Positions 10,378 through 19,115 are shown, numbered from the stretch's first letter. The stretch is DNA of 35,155 nt from Deinococcus sp. (GCF_018260405.1 NZ_JAGLBG010000014.1:1-35155), one strand, 5' to 3'. A program made the numbers and translations. Notes: a model not told the origin generated them from the letters alone.

Positions 10378-11541
10378 ATGACCAGCCCATTTGAACTGTC
10401 CCAGAAATCGAGGAGCCTCAAGCCGTCAGCGACTGTCGCCGTGACCAGCCGCGCCCTGGAACTCAGGCGGCAGGGCGTGGACGTGATCTCGATGAGCGTG
10501 GGCGAGCCGGACTTCGACACGCCGCCGCACATTAAGCAGGCGGCGGTCGAGGCCATCGAGTCGGGGAAAACCAAATACACCGCTGTCAACGGCATTCCCG
10601 AACTGCGTGAGGCGATCAGCGCCAAGTTCAGCCGCGAAAATGGCCTGGACTATGCCCCTGACGCCGTAACTGTGACCAGCGGCGGCAAACAGGCCATCTT
10701 CAACGCCTTTTTCGCTCTGCTTAATCCTGGCGACGAGGTGCTGATTCCCGCGCCCTACTGGGTCAGCTACCCCGAGATGGTCGGCCTGACCGGGGCTGTG
10801 CCCGTCGAGGTGCCGACCACCCCGCAGAGCGGCTTTATGCTGGACGTGGAGCTGCTGGCAAGCAAAATCACGCCGCGTACCCGCATGATCGTGCTGAACA
10901 GCCCCGGCAACCCGACTGGCGCGGTGTTCACGCCCGACATTCTGCGCGGCGTGGCAGAGCTGGCCCAGCAACATGGCCTGATGATCGTGACCGACGAAAT
11001 CTACGAGCATCTGGTCTACGACGCCGAGCAGGTCAGCATTGGTCAGTTTGCGCCCGAGCACACCCTAACCATCAACGGGGCGAGTAAGGCTTATGCCATG
11101 ACTGGCTGGCGCATCGGCTACGCGGGCGGCCCCAGGCACGTGATCGCCGCTATGAACGCGCTGCAATCGCAAAGCACCAGCAACGCCAGCAGCGTCAGCC
11201 AGTACGCGGCGCTGGCCGCCCTGGTGCAGCACGGGGCAACGAACCAGTTTGTCGACATGGCCCGCAGTGCCTACCGCCAGCGCCGTGACGTGATCGTGCG
11301 TGGCCTGAATGATCTTGGTCTGCCCACGCCTACACCGCACGGGGCCTTTTACGTGATGGCGAACACGCAGCGCATTCACGAAAACGAACTGGAAGCTGCC
11401 CGCATCATTCTGGATGAGGCGAAAGTGGCGGTGGTGCCCGGCACCGATTTTGCCGCGCCGGGGCAGGTGCGCCTAAGTTACGCGACCAGCATGGAAAATA
11501 TTCAGGAAGTGCTGCGGCGGCTGGGCCGGGTCATCGGGTAA
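10378..11541 (+). CDS. aspC: Aspartate aminotransferase (class I PLP, Thermus type)
   Basis: A 387-aa fold-type I PLP enzyme. It closely follows the Thermus aspartate aminotransferase pattern: LKPSATVAVTSRALELRRQG, VGEPDFDTPPHIKQAA, KTKYTAVNGIPELREAI, the cofactor-binding YWVSYPEMV, NSPGNPTGAV, VTDEIYEHLVY, and the PLP lysine Lys237 in NGASKAYAMTGWRIGY. The substrate carboxylate Arg is in the C-terminal VRLSYATS. It moves the amino group between aspartate and 2-oxoglutarate; some relatives also accept prephenate, which the sequence alone does not decide. It appears to be a single-gene unit with its own leaderless-type promoter. Confidence 0.92.
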   Translation: MTSPFELSQKSRSLKPSATVAVTSRALELRRQGVDVISMSVGEPDFDTPPHIKQAAVEAIESGKTKYTAVNGIPELREAISAKFSRENGLDYAPDAVTVTSGGKQAIFNAFFALLNPGDEVLIPAPYWVSYPEMVGLTGAVPVEVPTTPQSGFMLDVELLASKITPRTRMIVLNSPGNPTGAVFTPDILRGVAELAQQHGLMIVTDEIYEHLVYDAEQVSIGQFAPEHTLTINGASKAYAMTGWRIGYAGGPRHVIAAMNALQSQSTSNASSVSQYAALAALVQHGATNQFVDMARSAYRQRRDVIVRGLNDLGLPTPTPHGAFYVMANTQRIHENELEAARIILDEAKVAVVPGTDFAAPGQVRLSYATSMENIQEVLRRLGRVIG

Positions 11542-11605
11542 TGCGGCCCGCCGACGCTGTGGTCATCGCCTGTCCGGAGTAGGCGCACGCCATCCCCGGA
11601 GCCTT

Positions 11606-11643
11606 CAAGAACGCGCTCGGCTGGCAAGAACGCGCTTGGCTGC
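11606..11643 (+). repeat. Two tandem 19-bp repeats in the aspC-murG gap
   Basis: CAAGAACGCGCTCGGCTGG (11606-11624) is followed directly by CAAGAACGCGCTTGGCTGC (11625-11643), with 2 mismatches. The 244-bp gap otherwise contains only the murG promoter region and no supportable gene. Confidence 0.6.
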
Positions 11644-11771
11644 GTAGTGGGCACGGCAGAATTCGGCCAGAAATCCACCCTCTTACTGTGTGCCATAAGC
11701 CGCAGCCGCCCTGAACCGGGGCCATCTGGACTACAGCCACTTGTATAGGGATCTCCCTCACCTTCAGGGTC

Positions 11772-11777
11772 TACACT
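11772..11777 (+). promoter_or_regulatory. -10 box at the head of the mur-fts cluster
   Basis: TACACT ends 8 nt before the murG ATG at 11786, with no Shine-Dalgarno sequence between, suggesting leaderless translation. A TTGTAT at 11741-11746 is too far away (25 nt) to be its -35 box. Confidence 0.5.
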
Positions 11778-11785
11778 GACCCGCG

Positions 11786-13096
11786 ATGAGTCTTGTGGTT
11801 ATGGCAACCGGCGGCACGGGCGGGCATATTTACCCGGCAGTCGCCACAGCAAAAGAACTGCTTTCGCGCGGGCATCAGGTGCTCATGCTCGGTCAGGCGG
11901 GCGGCATGGAAGAACGGGTGAGCGCCGAGCAGGATCTGCCCTTTTTCGGGGTCGCTGCCGGAAAACTGGCCCGCAGTGGGCAGGGCCGGGCTGACCCCCG
12001 CGAAATCGTGCGGGCCGCGCAGGGCGTGTCGCAGGCGAGGGCCACGTTGCAACGGCTCAGGCCCGCCGTGGTTGTCGGGTACGGCGGTTTTGCCAGTCTG
12101 CCGGGGGTGCTGGCCGCCCAGAGCCTGGGGCTTCCCACCGTGCTGCACGAGCAAAACGCGCTGCTGGGCCTGACCCAGAAGATCGCCGTGGGCCGCAGCA
12201 GAGCCGTGGGCACCGCCTACGAACACGTTAGGGGTCTTCCGGCAGGCAAGGGCACTCTGGTCGGCATGCCGGTGCGCGAACAGAAAATGGACCGCGCCGT
12301 CGCCCTGGCCCAGCTCGGCCTCCAAGACGGCCCGCTGACCATTCTGATCATGGGCGGCTCACAGGGGTCGCTGTTTCTCAACACCACCCTGCCGGGCACG
12401 CTCCACAACCTGTTCGGCAGTGAGGGGTTGTGGAACATGGGGAACGGGGATAGCGGCTCTGAAGAGGTAAAGCTCCTGAACTTCACCGCCGAAACGCCGC
12501 CAGCCGCCAGTGCGACCAGCCTGCCAGAGATCGATCTGGATTTCACTTCACTGGGGTCTGGATCGCTGGCGTCTGGCCCATTGGTGTCTGGCTCGCTGGC
12601 ATCTGGGCCAGTGTCCAGGCCTACCCTCAGAACGGTGCCCACGCCCCAGCCTCCCGCCGATTGGAGTGCGGTGCAGGTGATTCACTCGACTGGCACGCGC
12701 TGGCTGGGCGACGTGCGCCCCCAGGTCGCTGACCTAAGCTGGTATCGCCCAGTGGCCTACGTGGACGCGGTGGCGGCGTGGTCCGTGGCCGATCTGGCGA
12801 TTACGCGGGCAGGCACCAGTACCTTGGCCGAAGCGGCCTTTCACGGTGTGCCCCTAGTGATGGTGCCGCTGCCCGAATCGGCGGAAAACCACCAGTATCA
12901 CAACGCGCTGGCCGTTGAACAGGCTGGAGCGGGCCGGGTCGTCGAGCAAAAAGACGCGCCCGAGTCGCTGGGTCAGGCGGTGTTAGAGTGTGCTGTACCG
13001 GGTACGCGCCGCACTATGCGGGAAGCCGCCCTGGCCCGTGCCCAGCCCGGAGCGGCGGCCCGCTTCGCCGACCTGATCGAACAACATCTGCGCTGA
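11786..13096 (+). CDS. murG: UDP-GlcNAc:undecaprenyl-PP-MurNAc-pentapeptide transferase MurG, with a large insertion
   Basis: MurG makes lipid II from lipid I at the cytoplasmic membrane face. The motifs are present: GGTGGHIYPAV (residues 9-19, G-loop 1), GYGGFASLPGVLAAQ, HEQNALLGLTQ, MGGSQGS (189-195, G-loop 3), and the UDP-GlcNAc site ITRAGTSTLAEAAFHGVPLV with PLPESAENHQYHNA. At 436 aa it is about 75-80 residues longer than usual. The extra length is a low-complexity Ser/Gly/Pro-rich insert at about residues 208-290, between the helix after G-loop 3 and the next strand. It includes a tandem SGSLASGPLV/SGSLASGPVS. The core motifs on both sides are intact, so the enzyme should be active, with the insert as a surface loop. 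Confidence 0.94.
   Translation: MSLVVMATGGTGGHIYPAVATAKELLSRGHQVLMLGQAGGMEERVSAEQDLPFFGVAAGKLARSGQGRADPREIVRAAQGVSQARATLQRLRPAVVVGYGGFASLPGVLAAQSLGLPTVLHEQNALLGLTQKIAVGRSRAVGTAYEHVRGLPAGKGTLVGMPVREQKMDRAVALAQLGLQDGPLTILIMGGSQGSLFLNTTLPGTLHNLFGSEGLWNMGNGDSGSEEVKLLNFTAETPPAASATSLPEIDLDFTSLGSGSLASGPLVSGSLASGPVSRPTLRTVPTPQPPADWSAVQVIHSTGTRWLGDVRPQVADLSWYRPVAYVDAVAAWSVADLAITRAGTSTLAEAAFHGVPLVMVPLPESAENHQYHNALAVEQAGAGRVVEQKDAPESLGQAVLECAVPGTRRTMREAALARAQPGAAARFADLIEQHLR
12557..12616 (+). repeat. In-frame 30-bp tandem duplication inside murG
   Basis: Units at 12557-12586 and 12587-12616 encode SGSLASGPLV and SGSLASGPVS. They lie within the low-complexity insert of MurG. The period is a multiple of three, so changes in copy number keep the frame open. 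Confidence 0.65.
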
Positions 13097-13111
13097 CCCC
13101 CCCCTTTTGCC

Positions 13112-14701
13112 ATGACTGACTCCTCAACTGTGATTCCTACTGCGACTCCCGCTGCTGGCCCCGCCAGACAGCCTTCCCAATCCGCCCCGTTCACTCAAGG
13201 CACCATCTCTTCCCCAGCCGCCACTTCCTCTCTAGCCAACGCTTCCTCGCCAGCCAACACCTTGCCCGGCCTTCAGCAGACCGGCCAGCACCTGCACTAC
13301 CACCTGCTCGGCATCGGCGGCATCGGCATGAGCGCCTTTGCCCGCTTGCTGAAGGCACGCGGCCATCAGGTCAGCGGCTGCGACGAGGCGGTCAGCGAAC
13401 TGACGCGGCAACTGGAAGCCGAGGGCATTCCCGTATCGCCGGGCCACGCTGCCGCGCACATTCTGGAAGCGCCGTTTGGCAAAGTAGACGTGCTGGTGGC
13501 TTCCGAAGCTGTTCCCAAGACCCACCCTGAACTGGTGGCCGCGCGGCAGGCCGGGATCGAGGTGCGCCCGCGTATGGCGCTTTTGGAGGCGCTGCTCACC
13601 GCTGGCCCCAGCGTCGGCGTGATCGGCACGCACGGCAAGACCACCACCACCAGCATGATCGCGGTGGCGCTGGCCGGGGCCGGGCTCGACCCATCGGCGT
13701 TCGTGGGCGGCCTCGTGCCGGAATTTGGGGGCAACGCCAGGGTCGGCACTGGGCCTTTCGTGGCCGAGGTCGACGAATCCGACCGTGCCTTTGCCGATCT
13801 CGGCTGTGAAACGGCGGTGTTCACCAACGCCGAAGATGATCATGTGGGCGGCAATCAAGCCACCTACTGGGAAACTGTCGAGGATCAGCACGCCGGGTTT
13901 GCCCGTTTCGTGGGGCACTCGGGCCGGGTACTGTCGTGCGCCGACTGGCCGGGGCTAGACGAGCTGTGCGCCCAGGCGCGTGAACACCTGCGCTACGGGC
14001 AGGCCGAGCACGCCGACTACCGCGCCGTCAACCTGCGTCCCGACGAGGACGGTACCGATTTCACCGTGCTGTACCGGGGCGAGGTCCTGGGCGAGGCGCG
14101 GGTCAGTCTGCCGGGCCTTCATAACGTGCTGAACGCGCTGGCGGCGCTGGCGGTTAATCACCTGTACGGCGGCGTATTTGAACCCGCCGCAAAAGCCCTG
14201 GCCAAGTTCCACGGCCCCGGCAGACGCTGGCAGAAGATCGGTTTGCTGGGCGGCGCACTGGTGATCGACGATTACGCGCATAACGCGACCAAGGCCGCCG
14301 CCGCTGTGCAGGCCGCGCACCAGACCGGGCGGCGCGTGCGGATCGTGTTTCAGCCGCACCGTTACCTGCGCACCCAGCAAAGCTGGCGCAAACTGGCCGA
14401 CGCCCTTATGCAGGCCGACGAGGTGCTTATCATGGACATCGTGGCGGCCTCTGAGGCCCCTATCGAGGGCATTCACGCCACCCTGATCTCCGGGCGGATG
14501 GCCCAGAACGGGCACACCCAGGTGCAGTACCAGCCCGACCGTCAGGCGCTGCTGAAGTACCTGCGCGGCACGGCTTCGGAGCGCGACATTATCGTGACGA
14601 TGGGCGCGGGCGACGTCTGGAAGCTGGCGCGTGAGCTGGTCGGGGAAGCGTCTGGAGAGATACACCTCCAGACGGAATCGCACGGGAGGTCTCAGCCATG
14701 A
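13112..14701 (+). CDS. murC: UDP-N-acetylmuramate-L-alanine ligase MurC
   Basis: A 529-aa Mur ligase, about 50 residues longer than usual. Residues 1-58 are a Ser/Thr/Ala/Pro-rich tail with imperfect repeats (SLANASSPAN). The Rossmann start follows, HYHLLGIGGIGMSAFARLL with GIGGIGM at 67-73. The ATP P-loop GTHGKTTTTSM has Lys176. Later motifs include EVDESDRAF, VFTNAEDDHV, HNVLNALAAL and DDYAHNATK. It adds L-alanine to UDP-MurNAc. The ATG follows an unusual C8 tract (13097-13104) and T4, with no Shine-Dalgarno sequence. No other ATG or GTG near the conserved core would give a normal-length start, so I keep 13112 with some doubt. The stop overlaps murB as ATGA. Confidence 0.93.
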   Translation: MTDSSTVIPTATPAAGPARQPSQSAPFTQGTISSPAATSSLANASSPANTLPGLQQTGQHLHYHLLGIGGIGMSAFARLLKARGHQVSGCDEAVSELTRQLEAEGIPVSPGHAAAHILEAPFGKVDVLVASEAVPKTHPELVAARQAGIEVRPRMALLEALLTAGPSVGVIGTHGKTTTTSMIAVALAGAGLDPSAFVGGLVPEFGGNARVGTGPFVAEVDESDRAFADLGCETAVFTNAEDDHVGGNQATYWETVEDQHAGFARFVGHSGRVLSCADWPGLDELCAQAREHLRYGQAEHADYRAVNLRPDEDGTDFTVLYRGEVLGEARVSLPGLHNVLNALAALAVNHLYGGVFEPAAKALAKFHGPGRRWQKIGLLGGALVIDDYAHNATKAAAAVQAAHQTGRRVRIVFQPHRYLRTQQSWRKLADALMQADEVLIMDIVAASEAPIEGIHATLISGRMAQNGHTQVQYQPDRQALLKYLRGTASERDIIVTMGAGDVWKLARELVGEASGEIHLQTESHGRSQP

Positions 14702-15585
14702 CGATCAGCCGCACCGGGGCCAGAGTCGAGCGTCAGCCCCTTTCGCGCTACACCACCCTGGGCGTCGGCGGCGAGGCTGAGGTTTGGTTCGTCTCGGGCC
14801 TGGAGCAGTTGGCTGAGGCTATGGAGCAGCCCTACCGCGTGCTGGGCGGCGGCAGTAATCTGGTTATTGCCGATCAGGGCGTGCCCGAGCGGGTCATCCG
14901 GCTTAGTGGAGCACTGGCCGAGCGCGACCTGGAAGCCGACCCGGCGCTAAGCACTGCCGAGGAGATTGTCACCGGCTGGGTCGGCGGTGGCGTTCCCCTG
15001 CCCGGTCTGGTGCGTACCTTGCAAAAAATGGGCCTGAGCAATCTAGAAGGCACCGTGGGCATCCCTGGTCAGGTCGGCGGCTCGGTGTGGATGAACGCCG
15101 GAACGCGCTTCGGAGAAATGTTCGACGGCCTGCACACCATCGAGATCGTGTCGCCTGGGGGAGTGCGGCAGGTTACCCCGGACGATCTGGCCTGGGGCTA
15201 CCGCGACAGCGGCATTCCGCGTAACCACGTCGTCTCACGGGTGCGCCTGAAACTGCGCCGCGCCGACCCCGCCGACGTGCTGGCGAAAATGGAGCACGCC
15301 GATCAGGCCCGCAAAGGCCAGCCCAAAAATAAGACGCCGGGCTGCGCCTTCAAAAATCCGGTGCTGCCGGACGGCCAGAAAGTCAGCGCGGGCAGGCTGA
15401 TCGACGAGGCCGGACTCAAGGGCACCCAGATCGGTCAGGCCCGTATTGCCCCCGAACACGGCAACTTCATCGTCAATCTGGGCGGCGCGGCGGCGGCGGA
15501 TGTTCACGCCCTGCTCGACCTGATTCGCCAAAGGGTCGGTATGCCGCTGGAACTGGAATACGAACTCTGGCCGGAGCGTCCCTGA
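14698..15585 (+). CDS. murB: UDP-N-acetylenolpyruvoylglucosamine reductase MurB
   Basis: A 295-aa FAD-dependent reductase that forms UDP-MurNAc. Visible motifs are RYTTLGVGGEAEVWF, YRVLGGGSNLVI (FAD), the family LEGTVGIPGQVGGSVWMNAG, GYRDSGIP (with the conserved Tyr/Arg pair), and SAGRLIDEAGLKG. At the position of the catalytic Ser (GSFFKNP in E. coli) this protein has Cys216 in GCAFKNP. The final Glu-containing segment LELEYELWPE is present. The start overlaps murC (ATGA) and the stop TGA shares its A with the ftsQ ATG. This is the compact organisation of the dcw cluster; ddl is absent between murB and ftsQ. Confidence 0.95.
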   Translation: MTISRTGARVERQPLSRYTTLGVGGEAEVWFVSGLEQLAEAMEQPYRVLGGGSNLVIADQGVPERVIRLSGALAERDLEADPALSTAEEIVTGWVGGGVPLPGLVRTLQKMGLSNLEGTVGIPGQVGGSVWMNAGTRFGEMFDGLHTIEIVSPGGVRQVTPDDLAWGYRDSGIPRNHVVSRVRLKLRRADPADVLAKMEHADQARKGQPKNKTPGCAFKNPVLPDGQKVSAGRLIDEAGLKGTQIGQARIAPEHGNFIVNLGGAAAADVHALLDLIRQRVGMPLELEYELWPERP

Positions 15586-16409
15586 TGTTAGGCCCCGGCA
15601 AAGGGCGCAGGAAACAGCGGAGTGCCGTGCCAGCCGTGACTGTGACGCAAGCAGAACTTTCATCGGAATCACTGCCAGAAGATACGCTGCCGCAAGGTGC
15701 AGACCTTCAGGCGCAAGAACCCGCACCAGCAGAGCGGCCTGAACGCGCTGGGCGCGGCACCGACCCGCTGGCCTGGCAAGTGACCCGGCGGCGCGTGCGT
15801 CCGTGGGTCTGGTGGACACTGGGGACGCTCGTGACCCTGCTGGCCGGGGCCGTGACGTTATGGTTTTTGCTGCCAGTCAAGCACGTGACCGTTACCGGAA
15901 ATGACCACCTCTCGGCAGCGGAAGTCAGGCAACTGGCCGGGCTAGGCGGGGAAGTCGGCTGGCTCTTTTACGGCGGGCGTCAGGCGAGTGGTCTGCTGAG
16001 TAGCCCCTGGGTCAAGTCGGCGACTGTGCTGCGGAAATTTCCGGATACCGTGCAGATCGAACTGGTCGAGCGGCGTCCCGTCTTGCAAACGGCGCAGCCT
16101 TCCGGCGAGACCGTGGCCGTGGCTGAAGATGGCCGCGTGCTGCCCGGCGCCGGGGACCTGAGCGCCCTGCCAACCGTGACTGGCTGGGGGCCGGAGCGCC
16201 TGACTGACGCGGCCCTGATCGCCGAGGCATTATCGCGCTACACTGTTCAATCGGTAGTCTATACACCTTCTGGTATGACTATTAAAACGGCAACCGGAAC
16301 GCTCTGGAGTGGCGACCTCAAATCAATCGTGAAGTATGCTGGGAGCATCAGCATGTACCCAAATAAAACCATCAACATCTACCCTTGGGGGGTGAGCGTC
16401 CAGCAATGA
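15585..16409 (+). CDS. ftsQ: Cell division protein FtsQ
   Basis: A 274-aa bitopic membrane protein. It has a cytoplasmic tail of about 70 residues rich in Glu, Pro and Arg, a single membrane helix at about 72-95 (WWTLGTLVTLLAGAVTLWFL), then a POTRA domain starting VKHVTVTGNDHLSAAEVRQL. The beta domain follows, including KSATVLRKFPDTVQIELVER. FtsQ links FtsB/FtsL and other divisome proteins in the envelope. The sequence is poorly conserved as usual; position between murB and ftsA and the POTRA pattern make the call. The ATG overlaps the murB stop by one base, and the stop overlaps the ftsA ATG (ATGA). Confidence 0.9.
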   Translation: MLGPGKGRRKQRSAVPAVTVTQAELSSESLPEDTLPQGADLQAQEPAPAERPERAGRGTDPLAWQVTRRRVRPWVWWTLGTLVTLLAGAVTLWFLLPVKHVTVTGNDHLSAAEVRQLAGLGGEVGWLFYGGRQASGLLSSPWVKSATVLRKFPDTVQIELVERRPVLQTAQPSGETVAVAEDGRVLPGAGDLSALPTVTGWGPERLTDAALIAEALSRYTVQSVVYTPSGMTIKTATGTLWSGDLKSIVKYAGSISMYPNKTINIYPWGVSVQQ

Positions 16410-17821
16410 GAGAAAGCGGAATTATCGTGGGGCTGGACATCGGCACCACCAAGATCACCACCGTGATCGGTGAAGTGCTGCCTGGCGGCAGCGTCGACAT
16501 TATCGGCCAGGGCATTGTACCCAGCGAGGGCATGAAGCGCGGCAGCGTGGTTAATCTGGAACGCGCCACGCAGGCCATCAAGCAGTCAGTGCAGGCCGCC
16601 GAGCGTGTCAGCGGTGTCAAGGTAAGCAGCGTCTTTATCAGCGTGGCGGGCAACCATGCCAAGGCGATTACCAGCCACGGCCTGGCGGCCATCCGCCGCA
16701 ATCAGGAAATCAACCAGGCCGATGTGGACCGGGCCATTGAAAACGCCCGCGCCGTGCCGCTCGACCCTAACCTGGAAATCCTGCACACGTTGCCGCAGGA
16801 GTATGTGGTAGACGGTCAGGAGGGCATCAAGAGCGCCGTCGGGATGCACGGGGTGCGCCTCGAAGTCGACGTGCATATCGTCGCCGGAACCGCCGGGCCG
16901 CTGCTGAACCTGCGCCGCTGCGTGCAGGAAGCGGGCCTTCAGGTCGAGGGCTTCGTGCTGCACGCGCTGGCCTCCGGACTGGCGACCCTGGAACTCAGCG
17001 AGCAGGAGCAGACTGCCATCGTGATCGACATGGGCGGCGGCACTACCGACATCGGGGTGTTCAAGCGGGGCAATCTGGCCCACAGCGCCAGCATCCCAAT
17101 CGGCGGCGAACATGTCACGGCTGACCTCGCCCAGATTCTCAAGATTCCGGTGGAGGAAGCCGAAAACGTCAAGAGGCGTTACGGCGCGGCCCTACCTGAA
17201 CTGGCCGATCAGGACCTGACGTTAGAGATCACCACGGCCAACGGCACCACCCACGCCATCAGCGCCTTCGAGCTTTCGCGCATCATCAAGCCGCGCATCA
17301 ACGAAATCTACGGCATGATCCGCGACGAGATCGATCAGGCACTCGGCCCGGTCGAACTGGTCGCTCAGTCAGTTGTGCTGACCGGCGGCGCGGCCCAGTT
17401 GCGCGGCGCGGTGGACCTCGCCCGTGACCGTTTCCGCCTGCCGGTGCGCCTGGGTAAACCACGCGGCATCAGTGGCCTGAGCGATATCGTCAGTGGCCCC
17501 GAGTACGCCTGCGCGGTCGGCATGGTGCTGTACGGCATCGGTCAGGACGGTAAGGTGCCCCCCAGCGTGCTGGTCGAAGTGCCCCAGACCCAGCAGCCTG
17601 CGCCCACTGCGCCGCAACCCGCCGGGCGGCCTGCCCCTGCCTCCCAGGGGGTGCCGGTCGAGGTTGCCCCGAACGGCAAGATGGTCATTACCTCCGGGCC
17701 TCAGTCGGTCACCGAAACTGCCGCCAAGGCCGCGCCAAAACCGGCCAAAGACGCCAAGGACAAGGCCAAGTCTCAGGGCCTCGGGGAGCGCATCAAGAAC
17801 ATGTTCAAAGACTGGTTCTAG
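16406..17821 (+). CDS. ftsA: Cell division protein FtsA
   Basis: A 471-aa actin-fold ATPase that tethers FtsZ to the membrane. Motifs are GLDIGTTKITTVIGEV (phosphate 1), the 1C domain region with VFISVAGNHAKAI, VIDMGGGTTDIGVFKRG (phosphate 2), and VVLTGGAAQLRGAVDLA (adenosine). A Pro/Ala-rich linker (about residues 390-450) leads to the amphipathic membrane-targeting helix LGERIKNMFKDWF at the very end. I chose ATG 16406 rather than the in-frame ATG at 16385 because it gives the family start MRESGIIVGLDIG, overlaps the ftsQ stop as ATGA, and has a purine-rich GGGGGGTGAG upstream. Confidence 0.95.
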   Translation: MRESGIIVGLDIGTTKITTVIGEVLPGGSVDIIGQGIVPSEGMKRGSVVNLERATQAIKQSVQAAERVSGVKVSSVFISVAGNHAKAITSHGLAAIRRNQEINQADVDRAIENARAVPLDPNLEILHTLPQEYVVDGQEGIKSAVGMHGVRLEVDVHIVAGTAGPLLNLRRCVQEAGLQVEGFVLHALASGLATLELSEQEQTAIVIDMGGGTTDIGVFKRGNLAHSASIPIGGEHVTADLAQILKIPVEEAENVKRRYGAALPELADQDLTLEITTANGTTHAISAFELSRIIKPRINEIYGMIRDEIDQALGPVELVAQSVVLTGGAAQLRGAVDLARDRFRLPVRLGKPRGISGLSDIVSGPEYACAVGMVLYGIGQDGKVPPSVLVEVPQTQQPAPTAPQPAGRPAPASQGVPVEVAPNGKMVITSGPQSVTETAAKAAPKPAKDAKDKAKSQGLGERIKNMFKDWF

Positions 17822-17875
17822 GTTTAAGAACTGTTCTGACCAGGGATCGGGCGCGGATTGACCACACAGGTAAGC

Positions 17876-17927
17876 TACACTAACCAGAACTAAAATTTGG
17901 GCCGCCCAGATTAAGGCAGCCCTGGGC
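17876..17927 (+). promoter_or_regulatory. ftsA-ftsZ gap: -10-like boxes and leader hairpin
   Basis: The 118-bp gap contains TACACT (17876-17881) and TAAAAT (17891-17896), either of which could be a -10 box for an ftsZ promoter. TTGACC (17858-17863) is too close to the first (12 nt) to be a good -35. A hairpin GCCCAG (17904-17909)/CTGGGC (17922-17927) ends one base before the AAGGAG ribosome-binding site (17929-17934). It might modulate access to that site. Confidence 0.4.
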
Positions 17928-17939
17928 TAAGGAGAGATG

Positions 17940-19028
17940 ATGCAAGCGGCCAGAATTCGTGTAATCGGCTTAGGCGGGGCGGGCAACAATGCTGTAAACC
18001 GCATGATCGAATCGGGACTTGAAGGAGTCGAGTTTATCGCAGGCAACACCGACGCGCAGGTGCTTGCCAAGAGTCACGCCGAGGTGAGGATTCAGCTGGG
18101 TGACCGGCTGACCCGTGGCCTAGGCGCAGGAGCCGACCCCAAAGTGGGCGAACAGGCGGCGCTGGAAGACCGCGAGCGGATCAAGGAATACCTCGACAAC
18201 ACCGATATGCTCTTTATCACAGCGGGTATGGGCGGCGGTACCGGAACGGGTTCCTCGCCTGTGGTCGCCGAGATTGCCCGCGAGATGGGCATTTTGACGG
18301 TCGCCATCGTGACGCGTCCGTTCCGCTTCGAGGGGCCGCGCCGTGGACAGGTGGCCGACGAGTACATCCAGAAGCTCCAGGAGCGGGTAGACGGTATGAT
18401 CGTGGTCAATAACGAGAAGCTGCTGACCGCCGTCGACAAGAAGGTTTCCTTCCGCGAGGCCTTTTTGATCGCTGACCGCGTGCTGTATTACGGCGTTAAG
18501 GGCATCAGCGACGTGATCAACGTCGAAGGCATGATCAACCTTGATTTTGCCGATGTGCGCAACCTGCTGGCGAATTCGGGCACCGTTCTGATGGGCATCG
18601 GGGCCGGGCGCGGCGACAAGATGGCCGAGGAAGCCGCCATGAGCGCCATTCACAGCCCGCTGCTCGAACGCGGTATCGAAGGGGCGCGGCGCATTCTGGT
18701 TAATGTGACCGGCGGCTACGACATGAGCATGACCGATACCGACGAGATCGTCGAGAAGATTCGTCAGGCCACCGGCGTTGAGGACCCCGATGTGCTGTTC
18801 GGGATTACTCCTGATGAGGCGGCAGGCGACGAGGTGCGCGTGACCGTGATTGCCACTGGTTTCGGTGAGGGTGCTTTTGGCAGCGGCCTGAGCAGCATGG
18901 CCAGCAGCACGCCGGGCCGCGCCACCCTGGACACCATCGTGCGTCCGGTACGTGGTGCTAGCACCGCCGCCAGCAGCTACGATCCCAAGGATTACGACAT
19001 CCCCGCGTTCCTGCGTAACGGCGGCTAA
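17940..19028 (+). CDS. ftsZ: Cell division protein FtsZ
   Basis: A 362-aa tubulin-like GTPase that forms the division ring. Motifs are VIGLGGAGNNAVNRMI, the tubulin signature GGGTGTGSSPVVA, the synergy-loop region with NLDFADVRNLL, and the C-terminal peptide DYDIPAFLRNGG, which binds FtsA and other partners. The variable linker is short. Two ATG codons lie in tandem (17937 and 17940). The AAGGAG site ends 2 nt before the first and 5 nt before the second, so I prefer the second, which gives MQAARIRVIG. This is the last gene of the mur-fts cluster and is followed by an intrinsic terminator. Confidence 0.97.
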   Translation: MQAARIRVIGLGGAGNNAVNRMIESGLEGVEFIAGNTDAQVLAKSHAEVRIQLGDRLTRGLGAGADPKVGEQAALEDRERIKEYLDNTDMLFITAGMGGGTGTGSSPVVAEIAREMGILTVAIVTRPFRFEGPRRGQVADEYIQKLQERVDGMIVVNNEKLLTAVDKKVSFREAFLIADRVLYYGVKGISDVINVEGMINLDFADVRNLLANSGTVLMGIGAGRGDKMAEEAAMSAIHSPLLERGIEGARRILVNVTGGYDMSMTDTDEIVEKIRQATGVEDPDVLFGITPDEAAGDEVRVTVIATGFGEGAFGSGLSSMASSTPGRATLDTIVRPVRGASTAASSYDPKDYDIPAFLRNGG

Positions 19029-19068
19029 GCTCGGCGCACAGCCCACCACGTACAGGCCAGCACGGACA

Positions 19069-19110
19069 GCCCCTCCCTTTCTTTCCTCGGAATAGGGCAG
19101 GGGCCTTTTT
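19069..19110 (+). terminator. Intrinsic terminator after ftsZ
   Basis: GCCCCTCCCT (19069-19078) pairs with AGGG-C-AGGGGC (19094-19104), with one bulged C, and is followed by CTTTTT. It lies 40 bp past the ftsZ stop and just before the convergent gene's stop. Confidence 0.75.
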
Positions 19111-19115
19111 ACGGT

